Shown piece after piece: positions 1 to 13,087 of a DNA stretch of 64,000 nucleotides. Position 1 is the first letter of the stretch, and each line of letters opens with the position of its first letter. The translations under genes were made by a program, and so were the position numbers. The stretch comes from Coniella vitis (Eukaryota; Ascomycota; Sordariomycetes; Diaporthales; Schizoparmaceae), in contig WUJK01000017.1 in NCBI GenBank assembly GCA_011317545.1, positions 1-64,000 of the forward strand, in the 5' to 3' direction. Below the pieces are notes generated by a model. That model was given only the letters and a program-made list of their open reading frames with translations, made no database searches and had not been told where the DNA came from.

Positions 1-3000
1 TTCGGTTTAGGGTCTTCTACTACTAGTAGTTCGTAATTCCGATTTTCGTATTCTTTAATCAGATTTTTATAGATATTCTTTAGGGGTTCCTAAGTGTTTT
101 CTAAGTTATCGTATCCTTTCTATTTAATAAGGTATTGTTTTCCGCGTCTGCGTTTGCGTAAGTCGAGAATTTATTTAACTTCGTATTATGCTTATTCTAG
201 TTCGATAATGTCTGTATCGTACGAGAGTTCTGCGTCTGCTAGTGCTAGTTCCAGAAGTAAAATATGGAAGACTGGATATAGACGTATATATAGGATTTCG
301 AGTTCGTAGTTAACTGGTGAAATTTATCGCGTAATTTTATAAGGTCCGAGTTTCTTATAGTCGAGTTTATCGCTAGGTCTAGTAGTTTTAATATTTTTGC
401 GGTTAAGGTAGACTTTATCTCCCTTCTATAGGATTAGTCCCTTAATCCTTCTCTAATTAGCGTATTTCGTTATTTATTCTTTAACGTCCTAAAGTATACG
501 TCGAGCATCTTCGTATAATTACTTAATTCTTCTAGCGTATTAGTCTGCCGTTTCTGCGTTTCTACCTAGTAGTATTTTATAGTATACCGTAGGGTTATAT
601 CCGTAGAGTAGGAAGAATAGTAATTTTCCTATACTCGTTATATCTATACTATTATAGGCGAATTATACCGTAGGTAAGAGTTCGACCTAATTATCTTGTT
701 TGTAGTTAACGTAGTATTATAGATACTATTCTATAATCTAGTTAGTACGTTCTGTTTATCCGTCTATCTAAGGATAAAATGCCGTAGATATACGTTATAT
801 CGTTCCGAGGTATTTAGTAAGTAAGATCCAGAATTTTAATATAAATTTTCTATCTCTATCTAATATAATTTCCTAAGGTATTCCGTAGTTAGCGATAATA
901 ATACGGAGGAATATATATACGAGTTCTTCTACGGTACTACTTTCTTTATATAGTAGGAAGTATACGTACTTGCTCAGTCTGCAAACCACTACTAGGATAC
1001 TATCGTACTACACCTAAGTTAAGGGTTCTCGTAAGAGAGGTAGCTTAGTAATAAAGTCTAAACTAATAGATAACTAAACAGTCGTAGGTACTAGTAGAGG
1101 TTATAGTAGTCCGTAAGGTTTATATCGTTCTATCTTATTCCGTTTATATATATCGCAGTTATTAACGATATCCGTAACTCGTCTCTTAAGGTTCGGTAGG
1201 TTCTAATAACGTTGGATCCTTTTATAGGTTGCTCTAATTCCTTAGTATCTATATACTAATACGCTATAAATGCTTCTAATATAATCGTTTTATTCTAATA
1301 TTATTATACTATCGAGGTTGGATATTTCTCCTTCGATATATAGTATTACGTTAAGTTCCTTAGTAATAGATAGTATAGTAAGGTTGCCTTCCGAATCTTC
1401 TTTAAAGATTACTATAATATCTTAGTCTTTGCTATTACTATCCTTATAGTCTAACCGTCTGCTAAGAGCGTCTGCTCGTTCGTTTTCTTTGCCTTTACGG
1501 TAGATAATCTTAAAGTCGAATTCTAATAGAAATTCGTACTATCTAACTTATCGTTTGTTAAGCTGCTTTGTTAAGGTAAATACCTAAAGGTTCTTATAAT
1601 CCGTATATATAAGGATTTGTTATTTTACGCCGATAAGGTAGTATCGCTATTCCCTAAAGGCTTCTACTATTACTATAAGTTCTTAATCGGGCGTTCCGTA
1701 GTTAAGTTCTAATCCGTTTAGCTTCTTACTAAAGTTGCTAACTATCCGTAGTCGTCCTTTATTATTTCGTTGTCCGAGTTATCCACCGAGTATATAATCT
1801 AATACGTCTATCTCGATCTCGAAAACTTTATCTTAGTCTGCTTCGATTAGGATTAGTTCTAACGTAACTGCGTCCTTGATTATACTAAAGGCTTTCTATA
1901 CCTATTCGTTCTAGTTAAAGGTAATATCCTTTTTCGTAAGTTCCGTAAATAGTATTATAATGCTACTATAGTTCTTAATAAATTATCGGTAGAAGTTAGT
2001 ATAGCCTAAGAAGGCTCTAATATCCTTAACGTTCTAAGGTATAGGCTAGTCCCTAACTGCCTATACTTTATCTTTCTATATTCGTATATACCCTAGTATA
2101 ATAGTATATCTAAGGTAGTTAACTTCTTAAGTATTCCAGTTGTATTTAGTAGATTCTACTAAAATCTTATTATCTTAGAGGATTTATAGGATTATTATAA
2201 CGTACTTCTAGTATTCCTCGAATATCTTTAAGTAAATAAGGATATCGTCTAGGTAAGCGATTATAAAATAGTCGAGGTATTCGTATAAGATAAAGTTTAT
2301 TATTTCCTGGAATAATATAGGGGCGTTAGTAAGTCCGAATAGTATAATAAGATATTCGAAATATCCGTAGCGTATTCTAAACGCTATTTTCCATTCTTCT
2401 CCGGGTTTAATATAAATATACGTATATCCTTCTTTAAGGTCGAGGGCTATAAACTATTAGGCTCCTCTAAGTCTATCTCTAAGTTCTTTAAAGAGAGGTA
2501 AGGGGTACCGATTCTTAATTATAATATCGTTAAGTTATTAATAGTTAACGTATAGTCGTAGTTTGCCGTTTTTCTTTAGTATAAATAGGATTAGGTATCC
2601 TGCTAGTAAATAGGAGGGTCTAATATAGCCTTTCTTAAGGTTTTCGTCGATATATTCTCTAAGTGCTTTAAGTTTATCCTTATCTAATCTATAGATAGGA
2701 AAGAACTTTAGTTATTCTCCTTCTTTAAGTGGGATCTCGTAGTCGTATAGGCCGTACTCTAGTAGGCCGTTATCGAATTTTCCTTAAAATAGTTTTATAA
2801 ACTTCCGATACTCTTCTAGTATACCGGAGAGGTCTCTGAACGTATCTTTGTCTTATATAGTTGCTATTATAAGGAGATATCGTTATATATACTTAGTTCC
2901 TTCTTGAACTTATCGCGATAATATATCCTGCTATCTATAGAATCCTATTATATCGTATCCTGATCTGCTATATCCCTTATTCTATTAGGTACTAACTATC

Positions 3001-5885
3001 GCTAGATCCTTTTCTATAAGCTATCGAGGTTTATCGTATCCTAGGGTAGCTATTATCTTAGCTCTTCTCGATTTAGAGGTATATATAAATTCGTTTAAGC
3101 CCCTACTATCCAGGTATCGCTTAATAACTAAATCCGATCCTACGCCTTTAATTATAACCGCTTCTTAGGTAACCGCTTTATCCTATAAAATATAGCTATT
3201 AGTCTAATCGATTTAAGGATTTCCCTTTCTTAACTATAATATGCCTAAAATCAGCTCGTATTATACGGTATCCGTAATATCGAAGTTTATCAGTATCGTA
3301 CGTCCGCGGATCGTAACTAATAATTAATTAGATTCTATATCGATAACACCTTAGCCGTAAGCAACTTCTATACCTTCTATAGTACTAAGTTTATAGGGTT
3401 CTATTTTCTTCTTCTAAGGTATCCGTTCTCTATTAATAACGCTTAGGGATATAAAGTTTCCTTATACTCCGCTGTTTAGGAGTGCTATATAGTATTTATC
3501 GTTGATTCGTACTACGATTTTCAAATGTTCGTACGTCGAGCTATCTATCGCGCAGAGGGACTTTATCGTAAGTCCTAATCGCTTACTATCCCTTATAGGC
3601 GATCCTTACCTTTTAAGTTCTACTATTCTTACTATACTCTAAGAGCTGCTATCTATACTAGGTTCTTAGCTTATTATATTCCGTATCGTATACGTACTAC
3701 GGCCTATCGCTATAAGCGCGCTTAATTTTCTTCTTCGGTATACGGAGTCTATACTCCGGGCTAACTATCCTTAAGGTCGTAGTAGGTATACGCTTTATCC
3801 GCTAGGTGTTCTACGTAGTCGGCGCGCTTGCAGAAGCTGTAATACGTAGGTTCCGCGTACGTAGGCTTTACGAGCTTTTCCCTTTATTTCTATTCGCGCA
3901 TTCTATACCAATCGAGCGCTTTCTCTTACGCGTAAGGTGCGCACTAAGGTATCGTGCATTAGTACTATTTTACTTATCGCGTAGTACATTCGTAGGGGGT
4001 ATTATATATAAGGCTAATACTAGCGTAGTTTCCCCTTATTCTAAGTACTTTATAATAGTCGCTATTATCGTTATCGTAGGCGATAATACTATACCCTGCC
4101 TCGCGCGTAGGGAACTATTCGTTAGTTACCTTATATTTAAAGTATTATCTGCAATTATATATAATACAGGCAAACTATACGATCTAGTAGTGTTTTTCGT
4201 AGAGGTAATTAATTCGCGCGTCTTCCTATACGAGGGGGGTTTCGTCTTAATAGGTTATTATCCTAAATAATTCTCTAAGTATAATACCGTAGATAAGGTA
4301 GTATACGTCTCCTTTATCGGTATCTTCGTCCGTAGAGCTTTCCGATTCTAAGCTCGTTTCTTCGCTAATAGTTTAGGCGCTGGCTCTCTAACCGATGCTA
4401 AGCGTTTCCTATTATTTCGTGATTTCCGTGATATTATTCTGCGAGATATCCGTTTTATTAGGTAGTTTATACCCTTCTATATCGCGCTAGTGGGGGTATT
4501 CCCTAATAAGCTAGGCTTACTACTCTATTACTAGTCTTTCGAATAGACCGTTATCTATAGAGAGGGGTGTTCTCTAGGTAACTGTAATTTATCGTTCCTT
4601 ATAAGGTTTCTAAGGGAACTATCCTAAGCCTTACTTAGCTAAGAGGTGCGTTATATAATTATCCTTATAATAGAAGGTCTAGTTAAGGAGTCTATGATTA
4701 GAGTCGTCCGACGCTTACTCTAGAAGCTGGTTTTAGCTAGGAGTAGAGTCCGTGGTTTCGCGTGTTATAATATTGGCTTATCGTCCTTCGGGGACTTTCT
4801 TGAATTCTCTAGGTTTCTTAGGTTATCGGCATTCTCGTACGAAGTAGCCTATCTTACCATAGTTAAAGCATTCCTTGCTTATAGTTTTTCTTTAAGCTAC
4901 GTCGAGCTCTATAGGGCCTAAGTATATAGTGCTGCTAACTGCTATGCCTTGTTGCTGGAAGTTACGGTTAGCTATCTATTAAATCCGCTATCCTGTATTA
5001 GCGTAATTCCTCTATATAATATAGCTTCCTCCTTTCTTGCTTTTCTCTATACGTCTTTCGTAGAGACGATTATCGATACGGATAGCATTATTACTAAATA
5101 TCGTAAAGTCTTCGGGCTAGTCTTACTTAGAGATTTCGTCCTTAACCTTATCCTTAAGTCCTTTATAGTAGTATTCTATAAGGTTCTTATCTTCCTAAGG
5201 GAGGCGTACTAAGAGTTGCTTAAAGCGGACCGTATATACTAAAGCAGACTTATTCTGCTTAAGTTCTATAAGTTATTATACTATAGTCCGTTCTTCGTTA
5301 GGGTTACTAAATATTTCCTTAAGGATACGTTCGAATCCTGCGAATAAGTCGAATATATTCTTGGTGGTCGTCTTACGTTGATCGAGGTTGCCTAGGTGTT
5401 TAATATAGTTACGAAGTAAGGGTTCGTACCAGATAAGTACGTCCTTCTCGAGTCGTATACCGGCTAGGATAACTTTATCGGGTTTAGTAGTAAACTATAC
5501 TATATTATATAGGAAGTACGCCTTATAATAGGTAAGGAACCCTTAAAGCGTCTTTTAGTTACCGTTATATATAGCAGGTTTATCTATCTTATAGCCGTTA
5601 CCGGTATTCTAAATAATAGGCGCTAGGGTTATAATAGCCGTAGCTTAGTATTATTCGAGCTATTAGGCCTGCCTATAGATAATACGATTCTGCTATTCCT
5701 AGTTCTGCCGGAGTATAGCGAGTTATTAGGTAAGTTCGATTAATTAGCGTATTATATCTTCCTAAGTTATAACCTAGCGATATCCTTCTCCTAAGGTAGA
5801 CGGGGTAGGAGTTTAAGGAGCTATTACTATACTTAATATTACCTAAGAGGTATACGTAGACCGTCCTAAATAAGAGTTATAAAAA

Positions 5886-6364
5886 TATAATAATCCTTAC
5901 CTAAATCCCGGATTCTGGAAGTACCTATAAGTTGTATATTAGCAGGTGGGGAAGTATTACCTTTAAGTCTTCGTACGTTGTCGAGCAATATCAAGTATCA
6001 CAAGTAATTAAGAGGGATTACCCTATTATATAAAATAATACTTAGATTTACAACTAAAGATTATAAGGAAACTATCTAATGTTAAGCCGTAAACTCCTAT
6101 CCTTATATCCTTCTGTTATTTCCTATCTATAGCGAGTATAGATCCTTAGATCACCGGGAGCGATAGGAGCGTTGGCTTATTTGGATCATTTGGATTATTG
6201 TCGCTCCAACTATATTAGTCATCAAGGTGATCCAACCCTAACCCTGATTATGCCGTTCTGTATTCTTATATAAGAGATCCCCATCGGTCCGTTAAGGTTC
6301 CGATTTGCTGGCATATAGTTGCGCTGGCCTGTTCCTGTGACCTGCATGTTCATGGGTCATAACA
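5886..6364 (-). repeat. 5' LTR of copy A
   Basis: 479 bp. On the minus strand it starts TGTTATGACCC and ends AAGGATTATTATA, matching the LTR ends of copies B and D. The central part (about 6115-6235) does not match the B/D LTRs. The right edge abuts single-copy DNA about 500 bp upstream of the UstYa-like gene. Confidence 0.85.
6265..6274 (-). promoter_or_regulatory. Putative LTR TATA box
   Basis: The palindromic CTTATATAAG lies about 90 bp inside the LTR start. The same position is TATATAA-like in the other LTR copies, which suits a retrotransposon promoter. Inferred from position and sequence only. Confidence 0.4.
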
Positions 6365-6867
6365 CCTATACTTACATGACTTCTCAAAGTTGTGTCAATT
6401 GCAAGTCTTCTAGCCTTATCCCAGTTTTCGAACCAACTTTGGTATTTTCATCACCTGCAGTAAGCAATTATGCATCTCAGCTCAACTTATCAACCAACTG
6501 CACTGAGCTGCTGCAGGAAGATAACTTCCCCCGCGCCCTATCCACCGCACCGCATATTCACGGTTTGATGCCCCACTACAACAAAGCGAAGCTTCACGAA
6601 CAGCTTACCCTAAAAAGACACCGAGTAGCCGTTGGAGATGATTTTGATAGACGTATCTGACTTCAGGGGATGCCGGAGGCCTGAAGTTGGGTCGAAATGT
6701 ATTTTGAATGCAGATGCTACTTCCCGTGTTCGCTCTCACCAAGCATCTTATCTCCATACGCCATGGTAAGGATGACAGATTGTTTATAATATTTTAGCAT
6801 AGTGTGTCCAGACCTTGAATCCGCCTCGTTCTTCTGGACAAATTTCACCCAAGGCCCGCCATCCAGA
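6365..6867. other. Intergenic; one short unrecognised ORF
   Basis: Ordinary-composition DNA between the LTR and the UstYa-like gene. A 94-codon frame (6376-6660, plus) starts just outside the LTR with a CVNC motif but resembles no family I know; it may be chance. It probably holds the promoter of the next gene. Confidence 0.5.
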
Positions 6868-7849
6868 ATGAAATTTCCTTTCCTGCGAAACAACGACTAC
6901 AGGGTCGTAGACCAAGAGCTCAGGAAAAGCATTGATCAACATGATAGTGAGGGGCTGAGTGAGACCACTCCAGCAGCTGTGTCCCATCACACCTTCCACA
7001 CAAAACAATGCGTCTTTTACCTGCTTATCGTTTGTAATGCCCTCCTTTTCTCGTTCTCATTGACAAACCTCGTTGGTTCTCGCCTAAATTATGGAACGCA
7101 AAACGGCTCTCACGTTCTGGGTTATGTTAGACCAGAGCTCAATTCAGATTTGAAAGCGACAGCTGCATATTGTAAGTTTCACAAATGATATTTTGAGGTT
7201 TGACTGCAAAAGACTGACAACATTACCAGCTCCATTATTCGACACCATAGACTTTAACCTACGAACAACGATATTCAATGGTAAGCTTCGCGACAACAGC
7301 AGCGTCTGGCGGCAACCACCCTCGCCGGAGGTAGATGCGGCTTGGGACTTCATATCCACTGAAGGACTGGAGCTTATCCTCGTTTCCTCGTCGGATATTG
7401 TAAAATCAGGGAAAGACCCTGCCTACATGGTCAAAGTACCCACATCTTGGGGTGGTGGTTCAGACGCGTACATGGCTCAGATTGACGTCTTTCATCAAAT
7501 CCACTGTCTCAATGAGCTACGGAAGGAAATGCATTACGATTATTACTACGACACACCACCAGACGAGTTCCACCAGAGCCACAAGAATCATTGCGTACAT
7601 ATGTTGCTACAAAGCCTGATGTGCAATGCTGATGTGGACCTGATCTTCTCCAACTGGGTGCACAACGATCGAATTCCGGAACCAAAGACCAGGCCGATGC
7701 CAGATTTCAATATGAACAAGAAGTGTGCGGATTTTGATGCAATCTTGGATTGGGCGCGAGAAACTGGAGTCAAGGAGATGAGCAAAAAGTGGCGAGACCT
7801 GCGTTATACACCTGGCACACCTATAGTCCCGGGTGATGGTTATGTTTAG
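6868..7849 (+). CDS. UstYa-like (DUF3328) oxidase-type protein
   Basis: Two exons, 6868-7171 and 7230-7849, around a 58-bp intron (GTAAGT..CCAG, branch-like GACTGAC); 307 residues. The start is the first ATG of the frame. A single membrane helix (about residues 48-70) follows a short cytoplasmic N-terminus, as in UstYa proteins. The two family motifs are present: HQIHCLN at about residue 190 and HKNHC followed by HMLLQSLMC at about 219-232. A VDAAW segment lies upstream. UstYa-family proteins catalyse oxidative cyclisation or hydroxylation in ustiloxin-, phomopsin- and cyclochlorotine-type pathways. The next gene, a copper amine oxidase, runs the same way 570 bp downstream. The family is clear; the substrate is unknown. 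Confidence 0.9.
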
Positions 7850-8314
7850 GCATTGCAACCCTGCAAAAGTAAAGATTAGAGATTTTGGGAAAGTTTTGTG
7901 CATCGGAATACAGACCTCAAGCCGCACAAGCGCAATGCAAATCGTACGGATATAGAGGCCAAACATCAGAAAAGTCCTAGTATCAGTAAGATTGCAAAGA
8001 ATCTGGTGTATTCCCTGTAGTGTAGTCTCTGAAGCCATATCAGGGGGCCTTTTCCTCTTCAAAGACCATTCATAAAGTGTTACCGCTCAAAGCGTAACGT
8101 TTAAAAGCTCGAGAGGCTCAGCGCACAATGAGTGCAGTCTGCAGATATCAGTGGAATGGGCTGATCATGTATGCCAGTGCAGGATAGAAAATAAGTACAT
8201 TATCTTGTGCTTAGCTACCTGAGTACCTCGGCTCAAGGATGGCCTACGTCCGGAGGTCTTTGCCCTTCTTGGTTAATTTCTTCCTCATGGAACAGGGCTT
8301 CTCTCCAACACTGT

Positions 8315-8322
8315 TTATTTAA
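8315..8322 (+). promoter_or_regulatory. TATA-like element before the copper amine oxidase
   Basis: TATTTAAG about 95 bp upstream of the ATG at 8418, in a short AT-rich patch. Position and sequence suit a core promoter, but nothing else supports it. Confidence 0.3.
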
Positions 8323-8417
8323 GGCCCGGTGCGATGTTCTCCCCTGATACACAACCTAGAAATCAGCTTTAACTTGAGACAATTCTATTCAACGAATATC
8401 CAACACACATCCACATA

Positions 8418-10552
8418 ATGGCGCCACGACTTAATTTAGTTGTCTTTCTACTGGTGCTTACGATATGCCTTTTGTTTCTCCAGATTATGGCACGACTACG
8501 AGGCCCATTTCTCAAAGGAATTTCCCGAACTGCGGAGCCAGGACATCTCAACAACAGTCCTGTCCAGTATACTTCACGAGTCAACATCTGGGCGGATTTA
8601 TCTGAGTTCGAAAACATCGGTCTCCTCAGTTGGTTGCACCTTGAGGACCGTGTCAGCAATCTAACAACAGTTGCAGCGGCGAACGAGCAGGATAACATCA
8701 TTCTGGTAACGGAACTACTCAGGCCAAACAAAAGTGAGGCGATGGCCTTCATTGATGATCGAGGTCCTCCTCCGCGAAGATACGCTCGCTTGACTGTCAG
8801 ACAGAACTCGCAGAAACCGCAGCAAATTGCAGAATATACAGTGGGTCCACTGCCTGTCGGGAAGGACACTCGCATTGAGCCACTCAGGTTTACACATAAC
8901 AGTGGTCGGAGCACAACCGTCAACCCAACGGCAAACATAGAAGCCCTCCTTGGCTGGATCGACAAAGTGGCCGAGCAGGTATCCGATATTATATTGGACC
9001 TCTTAGGTCCCAGAGTAGCAACATTTCGTGGACTTGCTGCTGATGCCTTCCAACCTTCCAGCAATGACCAAACATTTATCGAGGGTGACCGAGTGATGCG
9101 ATGGGTTACTTTCTTCCAAAAGTCAGATGCAAGCACACTCCTTCCGCAAGCGCTTTACTTCAAGGCCGACACAACTGGAGGAGACTCGAAGCAGTGGCGG
9201 GTCATCATGTGGCTTTATAATGGCATCACATACTCTGATATTGATGAATTTCGAAATGCGTGGTCTCAGCCGAATTTTACAAAACTTCCGACCAACTTGG
9301 ATGGCAGTTGGACGACTTTGGAACCTGAGCCAATGCCCGATTCCACAGAGTATTCCACAAAGGCTCCGCCGACCATGATGCAGCCTGGAGGGTCAAGGTT
9401 CACAATTGATGCAGACCAATCTTTTGTGACCTGGATGGGATTCAGCTTCAATTTTGCTTTCTCCCAAATCACTGGTGTTTCTCTGTTCGATGTTCGACTA
9501 GATGGCGAGCGGATACTGTACGAGCTTACGCTACAGGAGGCAATGGCCCACTACGCGGGGAATGACCCAATTCAGAGCTCTACAGCCTTCCTTGACAGTC
9601 TATTTGGTATTGGTTCTCGTGCTTCTGAGTTGATTCCTGGATTCGACTGTCCTGGTTACGCTGAGTTCCTCGACCTTTCATATTTTCGAATGGAAAAGAC
9701 CTACACACGACGGGGCGCGCTTTGCATATTTGAAGCACCTACGGACTATCCAATACAACGTCACGGAAGAGGTCGAGCCATCACTTCCTTCGCGAATTCA
9801 GTGCTGATAATGCGCACAATTGCTGTTGTTGGAAATTACGACTACCTCCTCGACTACATATTCTACCTCGGTGAGTCAGCAATGCCTTGATTTGGGGCTG
9901 GGAAATACACACTTTCCTCTTGCTGCTATCTGCTTGGTTATACCACTGACTTTCACCTTGAAAAGATGGCACCATGGAGGTCAAAGTCCGCGCCAGTGGC
10001 TATATCCAGGGCGCATATGCATTTAATAACTCAGAATACGGTTACCGAGTACACCACAGTCTTTCCAGCTCAATACACGACCATATACTCAACTTCAAAG
10101 TTGATTTAGATATTGGAGGGCGGAATAACTCACTCTCCAAGCTGAGTATAGTACCTCGTCACACAGATTACAATTGGTTGGCCGGAGGCCCGAAGAATAC
10201 TATGGCACTAGAGCGCGAACTCATTGATAATGAGAATCGAAGTTCACTGAACTGGCCGGCCAATGGTGCAAGCATGTATGTTATTACGGGGCCGAAAAAC
10301 ATATATGGCGAGAACCGCGGCTACCGCATCATGCCTGGGACAGGCGTTGGCTCGCCTGTTCATCTTACAGTGCAGAACTCCTCTTCGCTTCTACGAGCTG
10401 CTCATTGGGCTACCCACGACTTCTTCGTAACTCGGCAAAAGGATACGGAGCCACGATCAGCAGTTCCGGCAAATGCTCTTACGCCAGAAGATCCGTTAGT
10501 GGATTTTGAGCGATTTTTGGATGGAGAGGACCTTGTCGAAGAGGACTTGTAA
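8418..10552 (+). CDS. Copper amine oxidase, membrane-anchored or secreted
   Basis: Exons 8418-9870 and 9966-10552 around a 95-bp intron (GTGAGT..AAAG); 679 residues, near the usual fungal size. An N-terminal hydrophobic stretch (about residues 5-24) is a signal peptide or anchor. The topaquinone motif is seen as GNYDY, with the precursor tyrosine near residue 474. The copper-ligand pair is HDH near 522-524, and a further histidine in ATHDFFVT is a possible third ligand. The segment GFDCPGYAEFLDL precedes the cofactor site as in the family. These enzymes oxidise primary amines to aldehydes, releasing ammonia and peroxide. One such oxidase (VicK) acts in victorin RiPP maturation, which makes the UstYa neighbour suggestive. 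All key residues look intact. Confidence 0.92.
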
Positions 10553-11345
10553 GAGAAAACCTTGTTCAACTACACGATGATACATTATTGACTGTCTTCA
10601 CATAGAGTCATCTGGTTTAACTTAGGTACACACCATGTGCCTCACACTGGCGACATACCAAACACCCTCATGTCTACAAGCGCGTCTTCTATCATGCTCG
10701 CTCCTCATAACTTCCATACCCGGGACAGGTCGAGGACATTGACAGATGGTGTAAGGGTAGATATCCTGGAGGAAGGATATCATTACCGGACAACTTCTTA
10801 TGGTACCCCAGGAAGAATAGGGGACAGTTTCAAACCAAGTCTTCAAGGAGTTAGGAAATTCCCTTCCAACTATTCCGAGTTAGCCATATAAGACGCCCAG
10901 AACATTCTACGATTAATATCAAAAGCATCATTTAAATGCTAGGTTTTCTATACTGGTATCTGACTCTTCCACGAGCTGACATTTCATTCAAGATTTGTAA
11001 TAGCATATGGTATCGCGACAAGCCATCAGCGAAATATTCGTGGTACACCGATAAAAATGTTGGGGGTACACCGGTAGATTGTCATTCGACGTAATGATTG
11101 CGCATATATGGTGTCATGGGCATGATATGGACATCTGCCACATGAAGCAGATCATAAGCCCGTCATGATGACTATATGAGTATTATCGCCGCATTCAGTA
11201 ATAGAATATATATGAGTTCCCTTTGTCATTCGTCTCGGGAGAGAAATAAATTTATGCATTCAAAAAACCGACGCGTCACATCAAGTGGACAACGAGAATA
11301 GCAACTACTCAGTTTTTTATTACTGTCGACTGGCGCAGTGTATAA
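10553..11345. other. Intergenic, no gene seen
   Basis: About 790 bp between the copper amine oxidase and the aldo-keto reductase. The 84-codon frame at 10637-10891 has no repeats, signal peptide or KR-type processing sites, so I do not take it as a peptide precursor. Confidence 0.5.
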
Positions 11346-12706
11346 ATGTCCGGCTACCTACCACCACACGGCAAAGGAGGATCTGCCTCCGAAATTTACA
11401 GCCCACCTTACGAGCTGAGACCAGCCGATCTCAACAAAGCAGACGAGGAGGGCGCGGTGTATTCGCTTCGTGTCCCAGATGGCGAAATTCCCCACAATAA
11501 CACGGTAATCCAGCTTGGACACGAGGGCTTGAAGCTTGCACCGCTCGGCTTTGGTCTCTGGGGCTGGGGAGACGTCCTCACTTATGGCTGGGGACCTTCG
11601 GGAGGTTACGACCAGAAACTCAGCGACGAAAGCATTCATGGAGCTTGGCAAGAGATTCTCAAGTTATTCTCCAAGGTATTTCTCGACACAGCCGAGCACT
11701 ATGGATATACCGATGGCTATTCTGAGAAGAAGGTGGGCGACTTCTGGATTGGTTCCAAAGCGCAAGGACTAGAGCGGTCTCGTATCACATTTGCAACGAA
11801 ATATTTTCCTACTCCGTGGCGGCATCCGTGGAAGTATCCCGATATAGTCAAGCACTGCCTTGAAGGTTCCTTGCACCGGTCTCATCTCGATCACGTCGAT
11901 ATTTACCAGCTCCATGGTCCATCGCACTGGGGGTTCTGGCCGAGGCTGGAGACTTTGTGCGAGGGACTTGCTAAAGCGTATCATACTGGGAAAGTCAAAG
12001 CGATCGGAACTTGCAATTTGAGTGTCGACCAAGTGAAGTATGTGTACTCGTATATGAGAAAGGTATGCGAAGACGTCATATCATTGCAGAGCTTGGTACA
12101 GTAAATTAATTTCCTCCAGCGAGATATACCATATGTTTCGAACCAAGTCGAATTCTCCTTGGTGAGGCAAGATCCGTGGAGCACAGGTCTTATCGAACAA
12201 TGTCATAAGATAGGAGTGAGTAGGAGGATTGGATGATTGTATGTTTTGCTTGCTAACAATCGAGCTAGGTTGCGGTAATAGCATATAGTCCCCTCGCTGT
12301 TGGCCGCCTTTCTGGAAAGTATAGCGCAGAGAACCTCCCGCGAGGCAATCGCAACTTTGGGCACGTACGATGGACGAAAATCGAACCAATAGTTGATGAG
12401 CTGCTAAGAATCGGAGAGAAAGAAGGAAAAACACCTTCTGCGGTTGCACTGAATTGGGTCATCTGTAAGGGAGCCATTCCTATCCCAACTGCCAAGAACA
12501 AAGAGCAAGTCGACGACCTCGCCCAGGCTCTTGGTTGGAGATTGTCCAAGGAGGATGAGCAGAGGTTGGATGTGCTTGGCTTAACGGCTAGTTGGGATTA
12601 CAACTTGTTGAAGCATTTTCAGAACTGGTAAGCAATTTTGCGAGAGATAGGAACAAACAAGAGGCTAGAGGACTGACCAACATGCAGGTGGTGGCAACAG
12701 GGCTGA
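11346..12706 (+). CDS. Aldo-keto reductase
   Basis: Four exons: 11346-12062, 12120-12215, 12269-12627 and 12688-12706, with introns of 57, 53 and 60 bp having GT..AG ends; about 396 residues. The AKR catalytic tetrad can be placed: Asp in LDTAEHYG (about 114), Tyr in the same motif, Lys in FATKYF (about 151) and His in YQLHGP (about 190). The C-terminal half (SPLAVGRLSGKY, then PIPTAKNKEQVDDL) is the NADPH-binding part of the fold. The last intron is uncertain: without splicing, the frame stops within a codon or two of 12630. It probably reduces an aldehyde or ketone with NADPH, which would suit removal of an aldehyde made by the amine oxidase next door; that link is inference. Confidence 0.88.
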
Positions 12707-13087
12707 CCCATTCTGGGTGATGTCTTTGTTAGCAGCAGTATCACCAATGAAGTGTATATGATGTGCGTGAGACTCATGATTTAAACATAATGGAGTACCC
12801 ACTGTTGATTTATGTGAATACTTAGGTTAATGAAGCAAAACACTCCACTTGAAACAACATTCAGCTCAGTGATATGAGTATATTTGGTTGGCCGACGTCC
12901 TTATAACACTAGAGATCATTGAGAGATTGACGTATTTCCTTGAGTGTGCTTGATAGTGATCGATGGTTTAAATTTGGGAAACTCCAAGAATGATACAATG
13001 CTTGTAGAAAGATGAAGGGCAAGAATAAGAATAGGAGAAAACAGTCTCGCAAGAGTCTTGCTTGATATTTAGCATTCTTTCTCCGTT
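12707..13087. other. Convergent intergenic region, no gene seen
   Basis: The 3' flanks of the aldo-keto reductase (plus) and the M3 peptidase pseudogene (minus). AT-rich stretches fit poly(A) signals; nothing specific is recognised. Confidence 0.5.

Larger units (their letters stand above)
1..6364 (-). mobile_element. Ty3/Gypsy chromovirus, copy A (3' end outside window)
   Basis: An LTR retrotransposon read on the minus strand, homologous along its length to copies B, C and D. On the minus strand the order is 5' LTR (5886-6364), gag capsid region (about 4900-5850), a CCHC zinc knuckle (about 4830-4880, cysteines largely kept), protease (about 3300-3600), reverse transcriptase (about 1950-2750), RNase H (about 1400-1850), integrase (about 350-1200) and a chromodomain near 50-200. 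RIP-type transitions have put many TAA and TAG codons in the coding strand, so it cannot make Gag-Pol. It keeps more CpA/TpG and GC than the other copies, so it is younger or less RIPed. Its 3' LTR lies left of the window. Confidence 0.9.

Noticed and set aside
3806..5212. Open frames on the plus strand (3806-4270 and 4949-5212)
   Set aside because: They lie opposite the gag-protease region of copy A and have no protein-like pattern; they are shadows in RIPed DNA.
6230..6245. CCCTAACCCT telomere-like repeat (also about 21550, 28760, 30185, 41475)
   Set aside because: It occurs at the same place within each LTR copy and is only about one and a half repeat units, so it is part of the LTR and not a telomere.
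10637..10891. 84-codon frame as a possible RiPP precursor
   Set aside because: No signal peptide, no repeated core and no KR/KEX-type sites.
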